A stretch of DNA of 64,000 bases from contig NC_092096.1 of assembly GCF_045679555.1 (NCBI RefSeq), forward strand, positions 28,528,364 through 28,592,363, read 5' to 3'. The stretch is from Salvelinus alpinus. Its lineage: Eukaryota > Chordata > Actinopteri > Salmoniformes > Salmonidae. Of the stretch, positions 56,697-64,000 are shown piece after piece (the first letter of the stretch is position 1; the number at the start of each line of letters is the position of its first letter). A program made the position numbers and the translations under genes. The notes under the pieces were generated by a model. The model searched no databases. It was given only the letters and a program-made list of their open reading frames with translations, and was not told the DNA's origin.

Positions 56697-58514
56697 TTGA
56701 CCTCTATCATGGCTTTCCTCACTTTCTACCACTCTAAATTCCAAGCATCTGCCTCTAACCCTAGGAAGCTCTTTGCCACCTTCTCCTCCCTCCTGAATCC
56801 TCCTCCCCCTCCCCCCCCCTCCTCCCTCTCTGCAGATGACTTCGTCAACCATTTTGAAAAGAAGGTCGACGACATCCGATCCTCGTTTGCTAAGTCAAAC
56901 GACACCGCTGGTTCTGCTCACACTGCCCTACCCTGTGCTCTGACCTCTTTCTCCCCTCTCTCTCCAGATGAAATCTCGCGTCTTGTGACGGCCGGCCGCC
57001 CAACAACCTGCCCGCTTGACCCTATCCCCTCCTCTCTTCTCCAGACTATTTCCGGAGACCTTCTCCCTTACCTCACCTCGCTCATCAACTCATCCCTGAC
57101 CGCTGGCTACGTCCCTTCCGTCTTCAAGAGAGCGAGAGTTGCACCCCTTCTGAAGAAACCTACACTCGATCCCTCCGATGTCAACAACTACAGACCAGTA
57201 TCCCTTCTTTCTTTTCTCTCCAAAACTCTTGAACGTGCCGTCCTTGGCCAGCTCTCCTGCTATCTCTCTCAGAATGACCTTCTTGATCCAAATCAGTCAG
57301 GTTTCAAGACTAGTCATTCAACTGAGACTGCTCTTCTCTGTATCACGGAGGCGCTCCGCACTGCTAAAGCTAACTCTCTCTCCTCTGCTCTCATCCTTCT
57401 AGACCTATCGGCTGCCTTCGATACTGTGAACCATCAGATCCTCCTCTCCACCCTCTCCGAGTTGGGCATCTCCGGCGCGGCCCACGCTTGGATTGCGTCC
57501 TACCTGACAGGTCGCTCCTACCAGGTGGCGTGGCGAGAATCTGTCTCCTCACCACGCGTTCTCACCACTGGTGTCCCCCAGGGCTCTGTTCTGGGCCCTC
57601 TCCTGTTCTCGCTATACACCAAGTCACTTGGCTCTGTCATAACCTCACATGGTCTCTCCTATCATTGCTATGCAGACGACACACAATTAATCTTCTCCTT
57701 TCCCCCTTCTGATGACCAGGTGGCGAATCGCATCTCTGCATGTCTGGCAGACATATCAGTGTGGATGACGGATCACCACCTCAAGCTGAACCTCGGCAAG
57801 ACGGAGCTGCTCTTCCTCCCGGGGAAGGACTGCCCGTTCCATGATCTCGCCATCACGGTTGACAACTCCATTGTGTCCTCCTCCCAGAGCGCTAAGAACC
57901 TTGGCGTGATCCTGGACAACACCCTGTCGTTCTCAACTAACATCAAGGCGGTGGCCCGTTCCTGTAGGTTCATGCTCTACAACATCCGCAGAGTACGACC
58001 CTGCCTCACACAGGAAGCGGCGCAGGTCCTAATCCAGGCACTTGTCATCTCCCGTCTGGATTACTGCAACTCGCTGTTGGCTGGGCTCCCTGCCTGTGCC
58101 ATTAAACCCCTACAACTCATCCAGAACGCCGCAGCCCGTCTGGTGTTCAACCTTCCCAAGTTCTCTCACGTCACCCCGCTTCTCCGCTCCCTCCACTGGC
58201 TTCCAGTTGAAGCTCGCATCCGCTACAAGACCATGGTGCTTGCCTACGGAGCTGTGAGGGGAACGGCACCTCAGTACCTTCAGGCTCTGATCAGGCCCTA
58301 CACCCAAACTAGGGCACTGCGTTCATCCACCTCTGGCCTGCTCGCCTCCCTACCACTGAGGAAGTACAGTTCCCGCGCAGCCCAGTCAAAACTGTTCGCT
58401 GCTCTGGCCCCCCAATGGTGGAACAAACTCCCTCACGACGCCAGGACAGCGGAGTCAATCACCACCTTCCGGAGACACCTGAAACCCCACCTCTTTAAGG
58501 AATACCTAGGATAG
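56697..58514 (+). CDS. L2-type LINE reverse transcriptase ORF (605 codons, open)
   Basis: RNA-dependent DNA polymerase part of an L2-like LINE. Motifs in order: VAPLLKKPTLDPSDVNNYRP (finger region, residue about 145), QSGFKTSHSTETALL, motif A ILLDLSAAFDTVNHQILL, motif B TGVPQGSVLGPLLFSLYTKS, the catalytic YADDTQLIF (residue about 325), LKLNLGKTELLFLP and SAKNLGVILDNTLSF. The C-terminal part has SRLDYCNSLLAGLP, SHVTPLLRSLHWLPVEARIR and ends HLKPHLFKEYLG. There is no stop or frameshift over 1.8 kb, unlike all other transposon ORFs here, which implies recent insertion. The N-terminal residues before about 12 (MTSIMAFL) are probably read from the insertion junction. It cannot act alone because the endonuclease is missing. 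Confidence 0.92.
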   Translation: MTSIMAFLTFYHSKFQASASNPRKLFATFSSLLNPPPPPPPSSLSADDFVNHFEKKVDDIRSSFAKSNDTAGSAHTALPCALTSFSPLSPDEISRLVTAGRPTTCPLDPIPSSLLQTISGDLLPYLTSLINSSLTAGYVPSVFKRARVAPLLKKPTLDPSDVNNYRPVSLLSFLSKTLERAVLGQLSCYLSQNDLLDPNQSGFKTSHSTETALLCITEALRTAKANSLSSALILLDLSAAFDTVNHQILLSTLSELGISGAAHAWIASYLTGRSYQVAWRESVSSPRVLTTGVPQGSVLGPLLFSLYTKSLGSVITSHGLSYHCYADDTQLIFSFPPSDDQVANRISACLADISVWMTDHHLKLNLGKTELLFLPGKDCPFHDLAITVDNSIVSSSQSAKNLGVILDNTLSFSTNIKAVARSCRFMLYNIRRVRPCLTQEAAQVLIQALVISRLDYCNSLLAGLPACAIKPLQLIQNAAARLVFNLPKFSHVTPLLRSLHWLPVEARIRYKTMVLAYGAVRGTAPQYLQALIRPYTQTRALRSSTSGLLASLPLRKYSSRAAQSKLFAALAPQWWNKLPHDARTAESITTFRRHLKPHLFKEYLG

Positions 58515-58670
58515 GATAAAGTAATCCTTCTGACCCCCCCCCCCTAAAAGATTTAGATGCACTATTGTAAAGTGGCTGTTCCACTGGATGTCATAAGGTG
58601 AATGCACCAATTTGTAAGTCGCTCTGGATAAGAGCGTCTGCTAAATGACTTAAATGTAAATGTAAATGTA
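56697..58670 (+). mobile_element. L2-type LINE, 5'-truncated, intact RT
   Basis: The element starts in the linker before the RT domain; the endonuclease is missing. The RT ORF is unbroken, then a 150-bp 3' UTR (gtgaatgcaccaatttgtaa, gtcgctctggataagagcgt) ends in the atgtaaatgtaaatgtaa tail typical of L2-like elements in fish. Confidence 0.9.
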
Positions 58671-59822
58671 AGAAAGAAAGGGTGAACCCTTTGACTAAGG
58701 GTAGGCTTCCTTAAGTCTATTTTCCTATGTCCATAAGAGTACAATAATTTTTCTTTGTGGAGTTTTTCAGAGTAGTGATTTTGATCTGATTATGTCATTT
58801 GAAATTTTATTTCATCTTTTGACCCGTAGTATTCTTTTTATAAATTACCTAGCTAAGTTTTATTTTCCCTTAGGCAGTCAGCTGTTGTTGTATGCAGTGT
58901 AAGAAATTTAACACAACAAGACTGTGATATTGATATAATAGTATTATTATAGGTTGTTGTTGAATAAAGTTATAAAGTTAGCAAGAATTAGTTTAATAAT
59001 GGTAGACTTAGGTTAAGAATTTAGGACATATTCTAAGCCAACAGGACAGGGATATATGACATCTGTGGTGATCCAGGATCATTGAGAGTATCGAGATAAA
59101 CTTAATGAACTATGTAATAATCTTAATACCATAGACATGTTGATTTTTCTAAAATCCATGAGTGCAAACAGGGAGACATTGAGACTGTAAGTCAATACCT
59201 AGAGAGATTAAAGGACGTGTTTAACTCTAAATAGTGGGTTAATAGAACCCCTGGCAGTGGAGGGACTCAATGCCCCGTATCATCAACAATTAAAAATTGC
59301 TTTCCTCAGAGGAATGCGTCCCAAGATAAGCCGTACCATCAAACATAACTTAGTAGTGTGGGGGCTAGCAGAGCTAGGAGAGGTGAAGAGATATGCAGTT
59401 CACTATGAGCAGCATGGGGAAAAGAGAAAAAGGTCAGGCGCCCACAGCTAGACTCAGAGGAGGAAGTGGAAGATGAGGCATGACTAATTATGGGGAGCGG
59501 GGGAATAGACTCTATTGAGGAGGAGGAGGAGGTTCAGGATTCTGTTGTAAACACTGATTGTGAAGTTTTCGAATTGGCTACTATTGATTTGGCATTACAA
59601 CAGGAACAGAAAATAAAAATGGAAAGAAAATAAAAATGTTGAGTGATATTGGGACTTGTCGGACTGCCATTTGTGCGGTCGATAAGCCTGAAGGAGTAAG
59701 AATAAATGGGGAAAAGATTTTGGTCGTTCAGCTTCCGGACATCAGACAGTGGGAAGACTGTCTGCTCCATTGGTTATGAAACATGAGATGTCGGGAGGGC
59801 AGGCATGCATTCCAATCCTGAA
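58671..59822 (+). other. Provirus internal remnant: capsid-like and protease-like relics
   Basis: From about 59155 to 59451 the plus strand encodes fragments of a retroviral capsid C-terminal domain (short phrases such as YLERLKDVFN and LRGMRPKISRTIKHN are visible), with a stop between them near 59231. Near 59640 a short frame with DIGTCRT recalls the DTG active site of a retroviral protease. Stops interrupt both. This supports gag-pro order just before the 3' LTR, with pol and env deleted. Confidence 0.5.
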
Positions 59823-60048
59823 CTACTGTTCGTGTGTATGGATGTGCGTAAATAGGGAGTGAGTTATATAATGGATGTCTTTGTATTATGGACTTCAGAG
59901 CGCTCTCGTGAATAAACTGTACGAACCTTTTGCATAAACTGAGTCTTTGCCTAATTATTATTAAACCCAGGGTCTTACAAACCTCGGGGATTGGTCAAAT
60001 CTTATTGATTGTTAGTTATTATCATTGGGATTGAAAATTCTCATGACA
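59823..60048 (+). repeat. 3' LTR remnant (226 bp)
   Basis: From ctactgttcgtgtgtatg to ctcatgaca this matches 45621-45846 with three differences that I can see. The U3 part is missing; the upstream neighbour (ggcatgcattccaatcctga) is unrelated to the 5' LTR, so a deletion removed it. Confidence 0.85.
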
Positions 60049-60287
60049 CCCCCCCACATTGACTCGGCATCGGTACCCCCTGTATATAGCCTCATTTTTG
60101 TTATGTCATTTTCTTGTCTTACTTTTTGATACATTTTTTTTTTTTTTTTTACTTTAGTTTATTTAGTAAATATTTTCTTAAGTCTATTTCTTGAACTGCA
60201 TTGCTGGTTAAGGGCTTAAGGGCTTGTAAGTGAGCACTTCACGGCGTATTCTGCGCATGTGACAAATAACATTTGATTCGATTTATT
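60049..60287 (+). mobile_element. LINE 3' UTR, part 2 (continues 43652-44102)
   Basis: Runs from ccccccc acattgactcgg through taccccctgtatatagcctc, a T-rich tract and ttgaactgcattgctggtta to gcgcatgtgacaaataacat. This is the expected continuation of the LINE UTR that stops at 44102. Confidence 0.78.
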
Positions 60288-60547
60288 TTGTGCCACCAGG
60301 GCCACAATAATATCCCTCCTCTCTGATTATCCGAGTGCGACCCCCTCCCCATAGGTTACTGCAGCTAGTGTTGCTCGTGTCACTCACTTAACTCCACACT
60401 TTTCCAAACACAAAAACACACACCCCACCTTCCATCACAATACATCCGTACATACCGCTTCTTAGACTTTCAATGAGAATGACAGATCTATAACTCACAT
60501 TTCTATGTAAATTTGGTTGCCTAAAAATATGACATATTGCAGCATTA
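60288..60547. other. Unassigned remnant and right half of the dispersed repeat
   Basis: 60288-60450 is unassigned (perhaps the 5' part of the L1-like element). From about 60450 (cgcttcttagactttcaatg) to 60547 (tattgcagcatt) it completes the repeat that begins at 40547. Confidence 0.45.
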
Positions 60548-60957
60548 AATCCACTTCAATCAGTGTAGAGGAACGGGGGGAGACAGGTTAAATAAGGATT
60601 TTTAGGTGTTGAAATAATTGAGACATGGATTGTGTATGTGTGCCGTTCAGTGGGTGAATGGGCAAGACACAATATTTACGTGCCTTTGAATGGGGTATGG
60701 TAGTAGATGCCAGGCGCACCGGTTTGTGTTATGAATTGCAACTCTGCTGGGTTTTCAACGCTCAACAGTTTCCCGTGTGTATAAAGAATGGTCCACCACC
60801 CAAAGGACATCCAGCCGACTTGACACAACTGTGGGAAGAATTGGAGTCAACCTAGGCCAGAATTGTAGAGTCCATGCCCCGGCGAATTGAGGCTGTTCTG
60901 AGGACAGGGGGTGCAACTCAATATTAGGAAGGTACTCTTAACGTTTGTAGACTGTGT
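60548..60957 (+). mobile_element. Right part of the Tc1 element split by 20 kb
   Basis: Continues the element begun at 40451: aaatccacttcaatcagtgt, tgaatgggcaagacacaata, tggtccaccacccaaaggac, caactcaatattaggaaggt, and an eroded right terminus acgtttgtagactgtgta. Short frames here (ARRTGLCYELQLCWVFNAQQ) are transposase debris. Confidence 0.75.
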
Positions 60958-61165
60958 ACAGTACATCATTGCTGTGAACCCGTAATTAGGACTTTTATTT
61001 TGAAGACAATTTTGGACGCTGGAGTAATAGGCCTACTGGTGGCAAAGGTTTCACATCCTCTTTGTTCGTTGGCAGTAACGTTGGCTAGCTAGGTTTACTT
61101 TCTGCCGTCTCATGCGGCGCTCACTAGCAAAGGTAGCTAAGATACTGATTGGCACATGGGCCATA
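60958..61165 (+). promoter_or_regulatory. Probable promoter/5' UTR of TINF2-N gene 2
   Basis: It contains gacttttattttgaagac near 60988, also found at about 10193 upstream of gene 1, then aacgttggctagctaggttt. The shared block suggests duplicated promoter/5' UTR sequence. No clear TATA box is present. Confidence 0.4.
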
Positions 61166-62780
61166 ATGGGTATGTATTCGTGGTAACTTATTATATAAAA
61201 CAATATTGTGTTTTTTCTTGTTAATCTGTCTAGGTTGTGTTTTCTAGCTAGGTGGCCAACTAGCCATGATCAGGCAGGGTTGTCCTCATTCGTGTACACT
61301 TTACTAACCGTTTTGCGAGGCAAAACGAAAACGAGCGTTTCCTATTGGATAAGTTCAGGCTGTCCCTGTCCGTTTTTTTCTCCTTCGGTGTCTAATGAAC
61401 ACGACCCTGATCTCAAGGAAGTAGCTGGGTAGCTAGCTAGGCCTACTTTGCCGTTTTTAGCAAAACCCCAGGATCTATCTAGCAGTGCCGCTACGGCGAT
61501 CTGTTATATTATTGACTGACTAACGTACAGTTTTGTATTATGTTATTGCGTGTCCATTTGCGCACGTTCTGTGCAAGCTAGCCTTATAGCTAATACGTAA
61601 GTGCAAGTTAAGCTATTAACGTTAAGTTAGCTATCTGCTGGCAATGTTATATCAACCGTAACATTTCTTATCACTCAATGAATAACTATCTGTAGTTAAG
61701 ATATGCAAAACTAGCTAATTTGGTTAGTTCTGCTATGTTAATGTTTTTACAAAATGGAATTGATTTAACTAGCCATCTAACACACTTCACTGTACTTTTC
61801 ACATTATAGATTCCCCCATTCCGCTCTCCTCTCTGCGCCTTTTGGTTCCACCTCTACGGCTGATGTCTGCATTTATGTGGCAGGTTGCACAACAGAGGGC
61901 CATTAAGCACTATGGAAAATTAGAGGAGTTTGTGACCGTGGTAACACAAACTGTCCCAGAACTTATGACTGACAGACAGAGGACCCTCCTTATTTTGGGT
62001 CTGAGAGCAAGAGTAAGAAATGCCACATTTTATACCATACAGAATCACTTCAATGTGCTGGGACAGTCCCACCTACTTCCTGCATCCTGTCACATACTGT
62101 TTTTGAATGGGCTTTAAAAAATCATGAAAACATGGGCATTTAAGATATAATATTCTAGTTGTATTCGTGGATTAATTTACTTCTACCTGATGCCTTTTAT
62201 GAAGGTTTTCAATTGTTTTTGTAATCAAAAACCATAAGGCATCAGGTAGAATTTCACATATCTCAAATGACTGTGTTTTTCATGAATTTGATGATATAAT
62301 CTTGAAGCCCATTAAAAAACAGTATGCAACTTTATCCAGGAAGCAGGGGGACTTTCTTAGTGTATAGGTAAAATGTAGAAAATAGTTTTATGCAAAGTAT
62401 CAGACTTGATCACTTTTCTTGCAGGTAAACCCTGTCAGCCTCCGGACCCTCCTTTATAGAATAAAGTCTTCTCAACATGCACAGGTTGGTGAATCAAAGT
62501 ATGAATACAATGCCAAGATTGGAGATTTTGTTCTGCTGGACACTTATGAGATAATTAACACCCTCATAATTCAGAAACGTTTAAAAACAAGAGATTTAAG
62601 ATTGTTGGTATGGATGGTTGTGCGCCATTTGTCTGAAAGTCTAAAAATGATTGTTTATTTATTTATTTTTTACTTTTTTTACAGTCCAATGATGCAGGCA
62701 TGGAATCACCTGAAGCTAACTTTTCCAAGCTCACCCAAAGCTTGATTATAGACCCGGTTGAGCGTGAACACTTCGTCCAA
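61166..62780 (+). CDS. TINF2-N-like domain gene 2, 5' part only
   Basis: Paralog of the gene at 10434, running off the right edge. Proposed exon 1 ends ATGG at 61166-61169 before a GTATGT donor. Exon 2 is 61810-62012 (203 bp, as in gene 1), encoding DSPIPLSSLRLLVPPLRLMS, AFMWQVAQQRAIKHYGKLEE and [16 protein letters not shown]. Exon 3 is 62425-62484 (VNPVSLRTLLYRIKSSQHAQ), shorter than its counterpart. Exon 4 is 62685-62780 (NFSKLTQSLIIDPVEREHFV), again the same length as in gene 1. All junctions are GT-AG with matching phase and no stops, so it looks intact as far as visible. Whether it ends in zinc fingers or is a tinf2 orthologue cannot be decided here. Confidence 0.75.
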
Positions 62781-64000
62781 GTAAGTAGCTGTTAATGCCA
62801 AGCTTGTCTTGAACCTACAAGGCCTTCCCACACTACGTCAGATTCAGTCTTTTACGATTATTACATGTCACACTGTGCAACGTGACCAAATTAAAATCTT
62901 GACATCAACCTGGCTGGGTTGTACGGTTTAACTCAGTTCTGTTGTCATATTCTACGATTGGCTTGCGAGGCTATGTCAGTCGACTTAGGCTACGTCAACT
63001 GGGCGTATCAAGCATTGGTGTCAAAAGAAAAACAACAAGCTGTTGCTATGTTGATTGACAGACAATGCTCCTCCTACCTCTGTGACTGAGCGGTCCTTGT
63101 AATAAAAAGCTAAATTCTTGAATTGAAGAGGCTCATCACAACATGGAAACGCTAATGCCGAATATAAGCCCCGTAGCATAATCATTGGCATTACTCAATA
63201 AAAGCATTGCAATTTTGACATTCAAGGTGTGATGGTTATTTATAACTACAGAGCCAATTACTTGCACCAAGCTTTCATTCTACAAAGTGTGATTTTAAAA
63301 AAAAAAATTTTTTTTATGAATGGCGTCATTGCTGGTCGTTTTCTTATTGATACTGCCATAACTTTTTCGGAGCTTAGGAAAAGTAGAGGTATTTAAAGGA
63401 AAATTCCACCCAAAAACTATCTTTTGGTATTTGTTTTATTAGTCCATTGTAGGGCTGGGCGACTAAATCAAAATAATTTGAAATTATGTTTTGTACGATA
63501 TTCCAAGTAACTGTATCGCAAGAATCAAGTGTTTTTATTTTTTCATTTTTGAGTGTTTATGTCCACTTGTTTTCATGTCTTTTTGGTCTCGTCTCCTTCG
63601 CTCTGTGATGTGTGCGCCTTCCCATTTTACACCAGAGATCTGTATGTAATGATGAGATGCATGTCTTCGCCCTAACAATTGGGGTTGTTGTCCCGAAAGC
63701 AAGCTTAGGTCCACTATAAGCCCATTTGAAACGCATTGGGCTTATTTTGGACAGATTTTAGCTTGCGTGAAACTGATCACTTCACCTCTTCCTCTTGTTT
63801 ACACACACCAAGCCACTCTCCCTGTCACTCACAACAACAAAGATGAGAGATCACGTCTTCCTCCTTGACAAGCGGTTTCAACTTGCTATTTGCATTTGAA
63901 AGAGGAAACTAATAAATGAAAGAGAAATTGCAAAAAGGAGGAGCGTAAGTAGTAAAAGTTACAGGTCCATTGTGATATTCTGAGAGAGCATCTTGTGCAT
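62781..64000. other. Intron of gene 2, no exon seen
   Basis: I searched for the counterpart of the gene 1 exon starting EVFPV and did not find it, so it should lie beyond 64000. An A/T run is at 63297-63315. No transposon was confidently identified. Confidence 0.45.

Overview
The window is vertebrate genomic DNA and almost certainly comes from a salmonid fish (trout, salmon or char). The evidence is a tRNA-derived SINE of the salmonid HpaI type, a dense load of Tc1-like transposons with the familiar salmonid termini, L2/L1-like LINEs with salmonid-type tails, and teleost-type immunoglobulin light-chain V segments. All genes are intron-split and diluted by repeats. No prokaryotic features are present.

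Layout. (1) 1-6680: edge of an immunoglobulin light-chain cluster. It has two tandem germline IGLV segments, each with octamer-like promoter, leader exon, V exon and 12-spacer RSS, plus a third, inverted V relic reduced to its RSS and 3' flank. A degraded Sleeping Beauty-like Tc1 element and an inverted pair of LTRs interrupt the cluster. (2) 6677-9450: 5'-truncated, decayed L1-like LINE. (3) 10434-22029: a plus-strand gene joining a TINF2-N-like domain to a C2H2 zinc-finger array. Its first half is open and well spliced; its finger exon carries four apparent single-base deletions. A degraded copy of the finger exon follows at 23180-23885. (4) 24400-31000: a pile-up of Tc1-like elements, some with further elements nested inside. 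(5) 32016-36977: a glycosyltransferase family 6 gene (ABO / Forssman / alpha-Gal family), six exons recovered, with a 1.55 kb Tc1 element in its last intron. (6) 39370-40010: a degenerate minisatellite. (7) 40451-60957: a deeply nested transposon complex. A Tc1 element is split by about 20 kb; inside lie an L1-like LINE, a LINE whose 3' UTR is split by a 16 kb endogenous retrovirus-like provirus, and inside the provirus a TTAA-flanked MITE, two solo LTRs, three L2/CR1-type LINEs, a tRNA-Gly-like relic and a perfect 415-bp inverted repeat. (8) 61166-62780 and beyond: the 5' half of a second TINF2-N-domain gene, paralogous to gene 3.

The host genes are not a functional unit: an antigen-receptor V cluster, two paralogous TINF2-N genes and a Golgi sugar transferase lie side by side. 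The most unusual items are a 2A-like peptide motif in the N-terminal region of a LINE ORF (51223-51249), the perfect inverted repeat (55385-55799 / 56262-56676), the head-to-head LTR pair bounded by one target-site duplication (5585-6359), and the layered insertion history that can be read from split elements. Family names come from recognition of sequence patterns, not from a search.
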